Below are positions 1 through 9,199 of a stretch of 64,000 nt of DNA, piece by piece (positions within the stretch are counted from its first letter, which is position 1; each line of letters opens with the position of its first letter). The stretch lies in the NCBI RefSeq assembly GCF_027923405.1, contig NZ_BQYI01000001.1, forward strand, positions 3,822,501 through 3,886,500. Direction: 5' to 3'. Source of the DNA: Paenibacillus sp. YYML68. Lineage in GTDB: Bacteria; Bacillota; Bacilli; Paenibacillales; NBRC-103111. The notes under the pieces were generated by a model. The model saw only the letters and a program-made list of their open reading frames with translations. It was not told where the DNA came from and made no database searches. The position numbers and the translations under genes are program-made.

Positions 1-44
1 TATGGCTCGGTAAGCGTTGATGAGATCGGTGTGCTTCGCAATGC

Positions 45-800
45 TTACGCTTGAATGTCGGCCTTAGCCAGCATATCGCGCACGGCGACGCTAACCATGA
101 TGAGCCCAGCGACTGGCGGCACGAACGCGTTGCTCGCCGGAGGCTGCTGCGCCTTGCGAATTTCCGGCGCATTCTCCGGGACGATACGCTGCGTCACGTC
201 CTCGCGCGGCTTCATCGGCGTCTCGGTCGAGAAGACGACCTTGACGCCGCGCGTAATGCCCTCCTTGCGGAGCTTGTGGCGAATAACGCGGGCGAGCGGA
301 TCGACTGACGTCTTCGAGATGTCCGCCACCTGGAACTTCGTCGGGTCCATCTTGTTCGCCGCGCCCATGCTCGAGATGAGCGAGATGCGGCGGCGACGGC
401 ATTCCTTGATCAGATGAATCTTGTAGCTGATCGTGTCGGAGGCGTCCAGCACGTAGTCGAGCGGATAGGCGAATAGCTGCTCGTACGTCTCCTCGGTATA
501 GAACATCTTGAGCGCGATACAATCGCACTCCGGATTAATTTGCAGGATACGGTCGCGCATGAGCTCCGCCTTCGGCTGACCGACGGTCGTAACGAGGGCG
601 TGAATTTGCCGATTCACGTTCGTAATGTCGACGACGTCCTTGTCGATCAGGATCAATCTACCGACGCCCGTGCGTGCGAGCGCCTCAGCTGCGATCGAGC
701 CGACGCCGCCGATTCCGAGCACAGCTACCGTGCTGTTCTTCATCACATCGAGCCCTTCCGGGCCGATTGCAAGCTCCGTTCGCGAAAATTGATGCAGCAT
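45..800 (-). CDS. tcdA: tRNA threonylcarbamoyladenosine dehydratase (ThiF/E1-like)
   Basis: A ThiF/E1-superfamily enzyme of 251 residues that by family cyclises the t6A base at position 37 of ANN-decoding tRNAs to ct6A in an ATP-dependent reaction. Seen directly: the glycine-rich nucleotide motif GIGGVGS near residue 30, then LIDKDVVDITNVNRQ, which is typical of the family. The frame is open upstream to 914, but the ATG at 800 was chosen because AAAGGAG lies 11 nt before it and homologues start at this point (MLHQFSRTELAIG). The gene follows aspS by 31 nt on the same strand and may be cotranscribed with hisS-aspS. A generic ThiF-like adenylyltransferase is the alternative; the length and lack of extra domains favour TcdA. 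Confidence 0.88.
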   Translation of the reverse strand: MLHQFSRTELAIGPEGLDVMKNSTVAVLGIGGVGSIAAEALARTGVGRLILIDKDVVDITNVNRQIHALVTTVGQPKAELMRDRILQINPECDCIALKMFYTEETYEQLFAYPLDYVLDASDTISYKIHLIKECRRRRISLISSMGAANKMDPTKFQVADISKTSVDPLARVIRHKLRKEGITRGVKVVFSTETPMKPREDVTQRIVPENAPEIRKAQQPPASNAFVPPVAGLIMVSVAVRDMLAKADIQA

Positions 801-831
801 GACGCTGTCAACTCCTTTGAAGTGTAACGAG

Positions 832-2619
832 TTAGGACTTGAATACAGGCGGCTTCGTCGCGATGCGAATGGACAGCTGCTCGAGCTGCTTCTCGTCGAC
901 TGTTCCCGGTGCATCGGTCAAGAGGTCCGTCGCGCTTGCTGTCTTAGGGAACGCGATCGTCTCGCGGAGGTTCGTGCGTCCCGTGATCAGCATGACGAGA
1001 CGATCGAAGCCGAACGCAATACCGCCGTGTGGCGGCGTGCCGTACTCGAATGCCTCGAGCAGGAAGCCGAACTTCTCGTTCGCTTCGTCAGGCGAGAAGC
1101 CGAGCGCCGCGAACATTTTTTCCTGTACCTCACGCTTGTATATACGCATCGAACCGCCGCCGACCTCGTAGCCGTTCAGGACAAGGTCGTACGCTTGGGC
1201 GCGAATTTGACCTGGGTCTGTATCGAAATAATGAACGTCCTCTTCCTTCGGACGGGTGAACGGATGATGCTCGGCCACGTAGCGCTTCGCCTCATCGTCA
1301 TAGCTGAGCAGCGGGAAGTCGACGACCCATGCGAACTTGAACTGGCTCTCGTCGATCAGACCGAGCTGACGACCGATCTTCAGACGCAGGTTGCCAAGCA
1401 CGTCGGCCACGACCTTCTTCGTATCCGCCGAGAACAGCAGCAGGTCGCCCTCCTCCGCCTCGAGGCGCTCCTTCAAGAGCTCCAGCTCCTGCTCGTTGAA
1501 GAACTTCACGATCGGCCCCTTCAGCTCGCCGTCCTTGTACGTGATCCAAGCAAGACCCTTCGCTCCGTAACGGGCCGCGTATACGCCGAGATCGTCGATC
1601 TCCTTGCGGCTCCATACGCCGCAGCCCTTCGCGTTGAGCGCCTTCACCTGGCCACCCTTGCTAATGACGCTTGCGAACACCTGCACGCCCGATTGCGCAA
1701 CGATATCGGATACGTCCTTCAGCTCGAGGCCGAAGCGCAGGTCCGGCTTGTCCGAGCCGTACTTGCCCATGGCGTCCGCATAAGAGATGCGCTGGAACGG
1801 CGTCTGGAGCTCGACATTCGCCGTCGCACGGAACAGCTTCACCATCAGCTGCTCCATCATGTCGAGAAGCTGATCCTGCGTCAGGAACGACGTCTCGATG
1901 TCGACCTGCGTGAACTCCGGCTGACGGTCTGCACGAAGATCCTCGTCACGGAAGCAACGTGCGATCTGGTAGTAGCGCTCAAGACCGCCGACCATCAGCA
2001 GCTGCTTGAATATTTGCGGAGACTGCGGCAAGGCGAAGAACTCGCCCGGATGCACACGGCTTGGCACGAGGTAATCGCGCGCGCCCTCAGGCGTGCTCTT
2101 CGTCAAGATCGGCGTCTCGACCTCGATGAAGCCACTGTCGTCTAAGTAATCGCGGAACACCTTCGCTGCTTTGGAGCGAAGCTGCAGTGTACGCTGCATT
2201 TCCGGACGGCGCAGGTCGAGGTAACGGTACTTCAGACGAAGAGACTCGTCGATCTCGATGCCGTCTTCGATGAAGAACGGCGGGTTTTTCGCTGCATTCA
2301 ATATTTCGATTTCCGTCACGCGGATCTCGATTTCCCCTGTCGGGATGTTGGCATTCACCGTCTCAGCATCGCGCTCGATAACGGTGCCGCGAACAGCAAG
2401 CACGTACTCGTTGCGCGCACGGTCAGCAATCGCAAGCGCCTCTGCGGAGAACTCTGGGTTGAATACGATCTGTACAAGACCGCTGCGGTCGCGAAGATCG
2501 ATGAACAGAACGCCGCCGAGGTCGCGTCTGCGCTGCACCCAGCCGTTCAAGGTTACGGTTTGACCGACGTTCGCTTTAGTCAGCGAGCCGCAGTCGTTTG
2601 TTTTTAACATTTGCGTCAT
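832..2619 (-). CDS. aspS: Aspartyl-tRNA synthetase, bacterial type
   Basis: Class II aminoacyl-tRNA synthetase of 595 residues that charges tRNA-Asp in the cytoplasm. Domain order fits the bacterial enzyme: an N-terminal OB-fold anticodon-binding domain (about 18-110, with [11 protein letters not shown]), the class II catalytic core with motif 2 ([16 protein letters not shown], near residue 220), a bacterial GAD insertion in the middle, and motif 3 (GFDRLVML, near 540). Length is normal for the family. It lies 122 nt downstream of hisS with no obvious terminator between them, so it probably belongs to the T-box controlled hisS-aspS transcript. Whether it is Asp-specific or also charges tRNA-Asn (non-discriminating) cannot be told from this window. 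Confidence 0.97.
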   Translation of the reverse strand: MTQMLKTNDCGSLTKANVGQTVTLNGWVQRRRDLGGVLFIDLRDRSGLVQIVFNPEFSAEALAIADRARNEYVLAVRGTVIERDAETVNANIPTGEIEIRVTEIEILNAAKNPPFFIEDGIEIDESLRLKYRYLDLRRPEMQRTLQLRSKAAKVFRDYLDDSGFIEVETPILTKSTPEGARDYLVPSRVHPGEFFALPQSPQIFKQLLMVGGLERYYQIARCFRDEDLRADRQPEFTQVDIETSFLTQDQLLDMMEQLMVKLFRATANVELQTPFQRISYADAMGKYGSDKPDLRFGLELKDVSDIVAQSGVQVFASVISKGGQVKALNAKGCGVWSRKEIDDLGVYAARYGAKGLAWITYKDGELKGPIVKFFNEQELELLKERLEAEEGDLLLFSADTKKVVADVLGNLRLKIGRQLGLIDESQFKFAWVVDFPLLSYDDEAKRYVAEHHPFTRPKEEDVHYFDTDPGQIRAQAYDLVLNGYEVGGGSMRIYKREVQEKMFAALGFSPDEANEKFGFLLEAFEYGTPPHGGIAFGFDRLVMLITGRTNLRETIAFPKTASATDLLTDAPGTVDEKQLEQLSIRIATKPPVFKS

Positions 2620-2741
2620 AGGAATGGTCTACCTCCAAAGTTTGGTGAATGGCTACAATTATTATTCGTACAGCTGTGCTGAAGCGCTAGGCAATTTCGT
2701 TACACAACACGCGAGCATCGCTCTCCGCAAGCTTCGCCTGC

Positions 2742-4007
2742 CTAGTTCGAGCCTCTTACTCTACCCGCTAGCACGCTCGCAACGTCCGAGAGCGCCAACG
2801 TCTCCTGCTCCCCGGTCGCCATCGCCTTGACCGTAATCTCGCCCTTGGCCAGCTCGTCATCGCCGAGAATAGCCACGTACGCAGCCTGATGGCGGTCAGC
2901 GGACTTCATCTGCGCCTTGATCTTGCGCGACTGGTAGTCCCGCTCTGCTGACAGCCCTGCGCCGCGCAGCTCGTGCACCAGCTTCACCGTCGCCTTCTCA
3001 GCCGCTTCGCCGAGCCCGATTACGTACACGTCGAGCGGCTTCGCGCCCGGCACCTCGATGCCCTGCGCCTGCAGCACGAGCAGGATGCGCTCGAGCCCTA
3101 GACCGAGGCCGACACCCGGCTGGTCGTTACCGCCGATCTGTCCGACGAGTCCGTTGAAGCGGCCGCCGCCGCCGATCGTGTCGATCGCGCCAATGCCCGC
3201 CGCCTTGTACTCGAACGCCGTATGCGTGTAGTAGTCCAGTCCGCGCACAAGCCTCGGATTGAGCCGGAACGGTACGCCGAGCGCAGTCAGATGCTCCTGC
3301 AGCGCCTCGAAGTGCGTGCGGCACTCCTCATCCAGATGCTCCACAATCGTCGGTGCGCCCTCGCCGAATTTCTGATCAATCTTGCAATCGAGAATACGCA
3401 TCGGGTTGCGGTCATAGCGAGATTGGCAATCCTTGCACAGCTGCTCCTTGACCGGGGCGAAAAATTGCTGGATATGCGTCCGATACGCCGCACGCACAGC
3501 CGGATTGCCGACGGAGTTCACCTCAACCGTGACGTCCTTCAGCCCGATCTCCTTGTAGAACGTGTAGCCGAGCGCAATCACCTCTGCATCGATCGCCGGA
3601 TCGACCGAGCCGAACGCCTCGATGCCGAACTGGTGAAACTGGCGGTACCTTCCCGCCTGCGGCTGCTCATACCTGAACATCGGTCCGATATAATACAGCT
3701 TGCTCACATCCGGCTCGCCGTACAGCTTGTTCTCGACATAAGCGCGGACGACGCCTGCTGTTCCTTCTGGACGTAGCGAGATGCTGCGGTCGCCCTTGTC
3801 CATGAACGTGTACATTTCCTTCTCGACAATATCCGTCGTCTCGCCTACGCCGCGCTGAAACAGCTCGGTGTGCTCGAAGATCGGCGTACGAATTTCGCGA
3901 TAATTGAACCGCGCGCACAGCTCGCGAGCCTTGCCTTCGAGATATTGCCACTTCTCCACAACACCTGGCAGCAGATCCTGCGTACCCTTCGGCTTCTGAA
4001 TGGACAT
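2742..4007 (-). CDS. hisS: Histidyl-tRNA synthetase
   Basis: Class II synthetase of 421 residues that charges tRNA-His. Visible family motifs are KGTQDLLPG at the N-terminus, motif 2 (MFRYEQPQAGRYRQFHQFG), the histidine-specific segment LVRGLDYYTHTAFE, motif 3 (GLGLERILLVL) and a C-terminal anticodon-binding domain over roughly the last 100 residues. The frame is open to 4064, but ATG 4007 (MSIQKPKGTQDL) matches the family start and has AAGGAAGGAG upstream. It is the first gene after a T-box leader and is followed by aspS, the usual Bacillales pairing. Confidence 0.96.
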   Translation of the reverse strand: MSIQKPKGTQDLLPGVVEKWQYLEGKARELCARFNYREIRTPIFEHTELFQRGVGETTDIVEKEMYTFMDKGDRSISLRPEGTAGVVRAYVENKLYGEPDVSKLYYIGPMFRYEQPQAGRYRQFHQFGIEAFGSVDPAIDAEVIALGYTFYKEIGLKDVTVEVNSVGNPAVRAAYRTHIQQFFAPVKEQLCKDCQSRYDRNPMRILDCKIDQKFGEGAPTIVEHLDEECRTHFEALQEHLTALGVPFRLNPRLVRGLDYYTHTAFEYKAAGIGAIDTIGGGGRFNGLVGQIGGNDQPGVGLGLGLERILLVLQAQGIEVPGAKPLDVYVIGLGEAAEKATVKLVHELRGAGLSAERDYQSRKIKAQMKSADRHQAAYVAILGDDELAKGEITVKAMATGEQETLALSDVASVLAGRVRGSN

Positions 4008-4070
4008 CCTGAGCTTCAGCTCCTTCCTTATTCTGATAGTGATTGAACTCTTCCTTGTACGCATGTACGC

Positions 4071-4451
4071 AAAAAATCTCCCGCCCCTGTATGCATCAGG
4101 GACGAGAGATACGAATCACAGCTGCTATCTCCCGCGGTACCACCCGCGATTTGAACAAACGATCGCTGCTGGCCGGACATTAGACACCATCCAGTCGGCG
4201 AAAGCTTATTCACACTTGATGCGGGTAACGCCCGCCTGCGCAAGCAGCTACTGCCCGTCAATGTTGCGATTCATGTGCACAGCTAATCTGTTACATGTAT
4301 CACAGCCGGGGTTCCCTGCTCGTCCTCCGGGAGGTCTGTTCATCCGATTCGCATAAGGAAGCTTTCAGCCGCGTCTTCCCTCTCTGGCGTATGCAAGGTT
4401 CGAACTACTTGTTCCCATCTAACGGATCATTGGGTATTCATGACATTCAAT
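4071..4451 (-). ncRNA. T-box leader (tRNA-sensing riboswitch) of hisS-aspS
   Basis: The stretch upstream of hisS reads, on the minus strand, as a T-box leader. The conserved T-box GGGTGGTACCGCG is at 4133-4145. It is followed by a strong intrinsic terminator at 4071-4109 (a TCTC...CCCTG/CAGGG...GAGA stem and then six T). Upstream is a long stem I with an AGAGAG element near 4380-4388 and an AGTA near 4408 that fits the specifier-loop fold. Opposite the AGTA, the 3' side of the putative specifier loop reads GAC (4336-4334, an Asp codon) rather than a His codon. By family, uncharged tRNA stabilises the antiterminator and allows hisS-aspS to be read. The stem I fold was done by eye, so the T-box call is certain but the specifier assignment is moderate. 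Confidence 0.93.
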
Positions 4452-4457
4452 GCTCAC

Positions 4458-4487
4458 ATTTTAACTTCCAATGCTGTACAAAGTCAA
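4458..4487 (-). promoter_or_regulatory. Sigma-A promoter of the hisS leader
   Basis: On the minus strand a -35 TTGACT (4487-4482) and a -10 TAAAAT (4463-4458) are separated by 18 nt. Transcription would start near 4451, just ahead of the T-box stem I. The promoter lies within 80 nt of the stop codon of the upstream FAD oxidoreductase gene, so hisS is expressed independently of that gene. Confidence 0.75.
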
Positions 4488-4536
4488 GTCGAATCCGGTC
4501 AAATGGTGTACGAAAGTCGATTCGCGCTGCTCCCGC

Positions 4537-6486
4537 TTACTTGTTCAGCGCTTGTACGACATCCTTAATGAGCATGTACGTGTCGGCGTTCGTCAGCTCC
4601 TCCTTGTTTGCGATCGACTCTACCGTTGCCGCCGTCAAGTAACCGGCTGTCTGCAGCTGGCTGACCGCCTGCTTCATACCCGCTCCCTCGAGCTTCAAGA
4701 GCAGCGCGATCATGTAGGCGGCATGATCAAGCGTGACTGGCAGCGTCTTCGCGTCAGCACCCTTCGCGAGCGCTCCCGACGGCGCACCCTTCATCGCATC
4801 CGGCTTATGCTTGCGGAGCCCCTCGAGCAGGTTGACCATCCGCTGCTGATTGCTCTTCTCATCCATGCGGAAATTGTTATCGTAGCCGCCAGTCGTCAAT
4901 CCGAGCGTGATGGCCACCTTCAAGCCCTCATACGCCTTGTGCGACATGAACGGCTCTGGCTTCAGCTCGTACGGCTGCAGCACCATGCCTTGTGCGTTCA
5001 GCGTCGCCTGCAGCGTCTCGATCGCTTCCTTCGAAGCCGCCATCTGGCGGAACGTCAGCTTGCGCTCGTTCGCGATCTTGACCGCCGCGCCAGCCGCTTC
5101 GCCAGCTGCCATGCCGATCGGGATGACGCGCGCGCTGCCATGCGGCAGCGTATCGAAGCTGGACGCGCGACCGATGACGAGCAGCCCGTCTACCTTCAGC
5201 GGCACAATGGTGCGGAACGGAATCGCATATTTCTTCGGATCCGTCACGACTGCCCCTGTATCCGCAGGCGACAGACGCTGAATATCGACCGGATATTCGC
5301 CGAAGCCGATGCGGTCCCAATGGTCGCGGTTCTCCACCACGTCGATAATGCTCAGACGGTATTCGCCCTGTATGTGGCGCGTCTCACGCACGTACAGCTC
5401 TGGAGCGGTGCCATCCAGCTCAATGTTAGCGAATTCGGGATACTTACTCTTCATATGCGCAACGATGTGCGGCAGCTCGCTCTTCGCAATCTCGAACGCT
5501 TCCTCGCGCGATTTTGGATCGGTGCCGTCAATGCCGAACACCTGCAGCGCATTGATCAGCATCGTGTTGTCGTTCTGTCGGCCAATATTGAGCCCGCGCA
5601 TCGCGACGCGCTCCTTGTTCACCGAAGGATAGTCCTTCATATCCTTGTAGCCCCACGCGCTCATCGCATTGGCGCCAGTGCCGGCATCACCGTCTCCTTC
5701 AAGACGCTCCTGCACCTTCTTCCACACGTCAGGCGTAATGTTGTTCAGACGGAAGACAAGCGTTACCGCCATACGCGACTTCTTGTCCCCAAGATCCTCG
5801 CGTCCGAACGTATAAGGCACGCCAGCGAGCGCCGCGATATCCGCATCCTGCGTCGCGTCGATGACTGCGCTAGCCTTCACCTCGCGTGTAGACCCATCAG
5901 CCAGCGTCAGCTTAAGGCCAGTCACCTTGGAGGCGCCGCCAGCCGTATCGACGATCGGCTCCATCGACTGCACCTTCAGCAGCACGTCCAGGTTCGCTTC
6001 CCCGCCTGCGATCTGATGGAACGCGTTAGCAGCCGTCACGACATCGAACGAATCTCCCTCAATCTTGGAATACCATTCGGCAAAAATCCCCTTATTCATC
6101 AGCTCGTGATGATTCAGAACGCCCTTCTCCGGCTCGTAATTCATATCCAAACTGTTCAGCCAGCCAAGAGTCATTAAGCCGCCGAGAATGGCCCGGTCGC
6201 GTCCGTCCACGAGCAACGTCTTCAGTCCGTTCCGGGAGGCCGACACTGCAGCCGCGACGCCCTCAGGGTCGGTGCCCGCTACAATGACATCGTACTGCTC
6301 CTGTGGTGAAGCAATCGTCTTCACCTCTGTCAACGTCTGCGATTGTCGCGCCGCCGGATTATGCTTGATATCGTATTGCTTCCATACGTACAGACCGCTC
6401 GCCGCTGCAGCGATCACGATGATCGCAAGCAATACGCCGATGTAGCCCTTCATGCTGCCGCCCGAATTACTCAAATTTCCTGCCAT
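4537..6486 (-). CDS. Membrane-anchored FAD-dependent oxidoreductase
   Basis: A 649-residue protein of the FAD_oxidored type; substrate unknown. Residues about 12-32 form one hydrophobic segment (MKGYIGVLLAIIVIAAAASG), either a signal anchor or an uncleaved signal peptide, so the enzyme probably acts outside the membrane. A Rossmann dinucleotide-binding motif follows near residue 65 (YDVIVAGTDPEGVAAAVSAS), with GTDPEG in place of the usual GxGxxG, then LLVDGRDRAILGG. A second cofactor-contact motif, DATQDADIAALAG, is near 215. The C-terminal about 150 residues (after LQPYELKPEP) are helical, weakly reminiscent of surface-attachment repeats, and not assigned. The start ATG has AGAGGTG 5 nt upstream. 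The gene stands alone between hemZ and the hisS promoter. Confidence 0.8.
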   Translation of the reverse strand: MAGNLSNSGGSMKGYIGVLLAIIVIAAAASGLYVWKQYDIKHNPAARQSQTLTEVKTIASPQEQYDVIVAGTDPEGVAAAVSASRNGLKTLLVDGRDRAILGGLMTLGWLNSLDMNYEPEKGVLNHHELMNKGIFAEWYSKIEGDSFDVVTAANAFHQIAGGEANLDVLLKVQSMEPIVDTAGGASKVTGLKLTLADGSTREVKASAVIDATQDADIAALAGVPYTFGREDLGDKKSRMAVTLVFRLNNITPDVWKKVQERLEGDGDAGTGANAMSAWGYKDMKDYPSVNKERVAMRGLNIGRQNDNTMLINALQVFGIDGTDPKSREEAFEIAKSELPHIVAHMKSKYPEFANIELDGTAPELYVRETRHIQGEYRLSIIDVVENRDHWDRIGFGEYPVDIQRLSPADTGAVVTDPKKYAIPFRTIVPLKVDGLLVIGRASSFDTLPHGSARVIPIGMAAGEAAGAAVKIANERKLTFRQMAASKEAIETLQATLNAQGMVLQPYELKPEPFMSHKAYEGLKVAITLGLTTGGYDNNFRMDEKSNQQRMVNLLEGLRKHKPDAMKGAPSGALAKGADAKTLPVTLDHAAYMIALLLKLEGAGMKQAVSQLQTAGYLTAATVESIANKEELTNADTYMLIKDVVQALNK

Positions 6487-6655
6487 GACACACCTCTTTA
6501 TAATTGGAATAAATTTCTACACAATAGACGAATAGCATGGAATAAAGTTGCAGCCTTCGCTTTCCTTCGACATCACTTGGACAGACGAGGGCCTCGCTCA
6601 CGCAGCATCGTGACCAATCTAATGGAATGTGCTGCCCGTGTCAAGTCTCAATGTG

Positions 6656-8200
6656 TCATACCGACACCATGGAGCCTGCCGCTCCGTAAGCCTCGTCCAA
6701 TAGCCGCAGCTTCTTGTCGATATATTCTCGATAGGCCTGGTTGTAGACCGACGGCTCCTTCGGATTCGGGAAACGCTCGATGCGCTGCTCGTAGCCTTCC
6801 TCATGCTCGACCTTCGGGAACAGCACCTTGCTGACGGCGCCGCAGCCGAGCCCGATAATCGTCTGGCGCTCCTCCATCATAAGGATGTTATACAAGCTTT
6901 CGTAGCCTTCGAACGAGTAGCCGACGTTCTCCTGGTTGCCGAGAATATTTTTTTGACGATACATGTAATACGGAACGTACTGATGCGCCGTCGTCCAGTC
7001 GGAGGCCGTCTTGATCATCTCGGCGATCTCCTCCCGTCCTGCCACCTCGTACTCGTCCTTGTTCTTCGTCATACGGGAAGCGCGCTTGAAGGACAGCGTA
7101 TGGACGGTCAGAGACTCAGGCATCAGCTTCCCCGTCTCGTCCAGCGTTCGCTGCAGCTCCTCAAGACCTTCGTCCGGAAGACCTACGATGAGGTCCATAT
7201 TAATGTTGTTCATGCCGAGCTCCCTTGCGAGCTTGAACTTCTCAATCGTCTCCTCGACTGTATGGTGGCGCCCGATCGCATCCAGCGTCGCCTGCGTGAA
7301 GCTTTGCGGATTAATGCTGATCCGATGCACGTTGTAGCGCTTCATCACCTCGATCTTATCGGCCGTAATCGTATCGGGACGACCTGCCTCGACCGTCAGC
7401 TCGCGTACCCGATCCATCGACGGCATCCACTCGTGCATCGTGACGAACAGCGCCTCCATCTGCTCCGCCGTAATGCTGGTCGGTGTGCCGCCGCCCCAAT
7501 AGATCGTTGTAATCGACAGTCCCTGCTCCTTCAGCCATTGCCCCGTCAGCCGAATCTCCTCATGCAGCCCTTCGAGGAACGCCTCAACCGAGCCGTTCTG
7601 TCCGCGAATATCGTAGGCTGGGAACGTACAGTAGGCGCACTTGGTCGGACAGAACGGGATGCCGATGTACAGACTAACCTCGCGATCGAGGTGGAACAAG
7701 TCCGGGATCACCTTCAGCTGGCGCTCCGCGATGTCCGCCAACAGCTCGACCTTCGGCTCCGTGACCAAATATTCATCGCGCAGCACCTGCTTGCATGACT
7801 CGATCCCCGTATTCTTCATCATCAAATTGTGCATGAGCTTCGTCGGTCGAACGCCGGTCAATATGCCCCAAGGCTGCTCAAGCCCCGTATACTCCCCGAG
7901 CACCTCCAGCATCCCGTAGCTGACCGCGCGCTTCGTCATCCGTCTCAAGCCCTCGTCTCGAGCTCCTAGAGCTCGACTGTTCGTGCTCGTCAGCACTTGA
8001 CCGCTTGCACGGTCCGTTAACGTAAGCTCGACCTTCACACGCTGCGAATTCTCGTCGAGAACGGCCGCGACACGCAGATGCAGCTGTGCTTCCGAATCCG
8101 GCGTATAGACGACCTCCACATTCTCGAAGAACAGCTTCGCTATATGTAACAGCTCACCGGCGTGCTCACCGACGCCGACGCGCTCAATCTCTATCCTCAC
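6656..8200 (-). CDS. hemZ: HemZ-type oxygen-independent coproporphyrinogen III oxidase (radical SAM)
   Basis: Radical SAM enzyme of 514 residues. The 4Fe-4S binding motif CPTKCAYCTFP lies near residue 180 and is followed by family-typical YWGGGTPTSI and GRPDTI. The roughly 170 residues before the core distinguish HemZ from the shorter HemN/HemW proteins. By family it acts in anaerobic haem synthesis, but HemW-type paralogues can be haem chaperones, so the exact role is inferred. The start codon is GTG at 8200, preceded by AAGGGGGG at a spacing of 9. No terminator was recognised after it. Confidence 0.88.
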   Translation of the reverse strand: MRIEIERVGVGEHAGELLHIAKLFFENVEVVYTPDSEAQLHLRVAAVLDENSQRVKVELTLTDRASGQVLTSTNSRALGARDEGLRRMTKRAVSYGMLEVLGEYTGLEQPWGILTGVRPTKLMHNLMMKNTGIESCKQVLRDEYLVTEPKVELLADIAERQLKVIPDLFHLDREVSLYIGIPFCPTKCAYCTFPAYDIRGQNGSVEAFLEGLHEEIRLTGQWLKEQGLSITTIYWGGGTPTSITAEQMEALFVTMHEWMPSMDRVRELTVEAGRPDTITADKIEVMKRYNVHRISINPQSFTQATLDAIGRHHTVEETIEKFKLARELGMNNINMDLIVGLPDEGLEELQRTLDETGKLMPESLTVHTLSFKRASRMTKNKDEYEVAGREEIAEMIKTASDWTTAHQYVPYYMYRQKNILGNQENVGYSFEGYESLYNILMMEERQTIIGLGCGAVSKVLFPKVEHEEGYEQRIERFPNPKEPSVYNQAYREYIDKKLRLLDEAYGAAGSMVSV

Positions 8201-8277
8201 TAAGTGGTTCCCCCCTTGATTCCGTGCGATTAGCGGAAGCCAAACTAGCCATAGTGTAGCATATTTCTCCTGTGCAG

Positions 8278-8321
8278 GAAAAGAAAACAGACCGTTCTCG
8301 CACAGCGGCGATTACGGTCTG
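8278..8321 (-). terminator. Intrinsic terminator after the 58-codon ORF
   Basis: On the minus strand the stem CAGACCGT (8321-8314) pairs with ACGGTCTG (8295-8288) across an 18-nt loop and is followed by TTTTCTTTTCC. It ends transcription coming from the small ORF at 8328-8504 (and possibly dtd), and isolates hemZ. Confidence 0.75.
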
Positions 8322-8327
8322 GTCGTA

Positions 8328-8504
8328 TTAACGAAACGTCTTGCGCGGCGTCCGCTTCAGCTGCTCATGCGCCGAGGAATGGCTCATGCTCCAATCGGAC
8401 ACCGAGCGCTCCGACGATAGCATCGCCGCAGCCTCCTCCATATTGCCAAGCGCCATGTAGAGCTCCGGCATCAGCGCGATTTGCTCCTTCGGGGATCGGT
8501 ACAT
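8328..8504 (-). CDS. Small hypothetical protein, 58 residues
   Basis: An ATG-started reading frame of 58 codons with AAGGAG 10 nt upstream and an intrinsic terminator seven bases past its stop. The product is MYRSPKEQIALMPELY at the start and ends LKRTPRKTFR. It has an amphipathic helical N-terminal half rich in Met, Ala and Glu and a basic tail, with no signal peptide and no membrane segment. I do not recognise a family. The good ribosome binding site and the dedicated terminator argue that it is a real gene. It lies 157 nt downstream of dtd on the same strand. Confidence 0.6.
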   Translation of the reverse strand: MYRSPKEQIALMPELYMALGNMEEAAAMLSSERSVSDWSMSHSSAHEQLKRTPRKTFR

Positions 8505-8661
8505 GCTTCGCTGTCTCCTTGCGTGCTCAAGTTGTAGGGCTTGCTGCTCTCACACTTGTCAGCATTGCCCATTGAGCGCATGTTTATCCCTTCAAGCTGC
8601 ATCTCAAGCCCTAGCCAGCCTCAGCCCAGCTACAGCCAGCACCCGGGACCTTCTACGTCTG

Positions 8662-9111
8662 CTACGACTTGCGCTTGCTCTCCACGATCAGCGTCACCGG
8701 ACCGTCATTCACGAGCGCGACGTCCATCATCGCCCCGAACCGCCCCGTCTCTACAGTCAGACCATGTCCACGCAGCAGCTCGTTGAACGTCTCATAGAGC
8801 GGCTCCGCCTTCTCCGGACGGGCAGCAGCCATGAAGTTCGGCCGCTTTCCCTTGCTGCAATCGCCGTACAGCGTGAATTGGGAGACGGACAAGATTTGTC
8901 CGCCTGTCTCCGTAATCGAATGATTCATCTTCCCCTGCTCGTCCTCAAAAATGCGAAGCCCCGCAATTTTATCCGCCACATACTTCGCATCGTGCTCCGT
9001 ATCGCCCTCCGCTATACCGACGAGCAGCACAAGTCCCGAGTCGATGCGGCCGACGAGCTCACCGTCCACAGTGACGCTTGCCGCCTTGCTGCGCTGCAAT
9101 ACAACGAGCAT
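8662..9111 (-). CDS. dtd: D-aminoacyl-tRNA deacylase
   Basis: DTD hydrolyses D-aminoacyl-tRNAs (and Gly-tRNA-Ala), so it is a translation proofreading enzyme. Both active-site signatures are present: SQFTLYGD near residue 77 and NDGPVT close to the C-terminus. The frame is open from a GTG at 9156, but the family starts with a short strand (MxVVLQR), so ATG 9111 ([13 protein letters not shown]) was chosen, giving 149 residues, the usual length. It follows rel by 88 nt, a classic Firmicute neighbourhood. Confidence 0.94.
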   Translation of the reverse strand: MLVVLQRSKAASVTVDGELVGRIDSGLVLLVGIAEGDTEHDAKYVADKIAGLRIFEDEQGKMNHSITETGGQILSVSQFTLYGDCSKGKRPNFMAAARPEKAEPLYETFNELLRGHGLTVETGRFGAMMDVALVNDGPVTLIVESKRKS

Positions 9112-9199
9112 CTGCTTCCTAGTCCCCTTTCCCTCCGACGAGTCGGTAAAGCTCACGCTCTAGCCGTCCCGGGCTCCTGTCATAGCTCCGATTGACTGA

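Noticed and set aside
799..2145. 448-codon open frame on the plus strand opposite aspS
   Set aside because: It is the antisense shadow of a clear aspartyl-tRNA synthetase gene; long antisense frames are expected at this GC content and it has no domain or binding site.
4471..6177. 568-codon plus-strand frame opposite the FAD oxidoreductase
   Set aside because: Its product is Arg/Leu/His-rich with no recognisable fold, and it runs through the hisS promoter region; it is a shadow frame.
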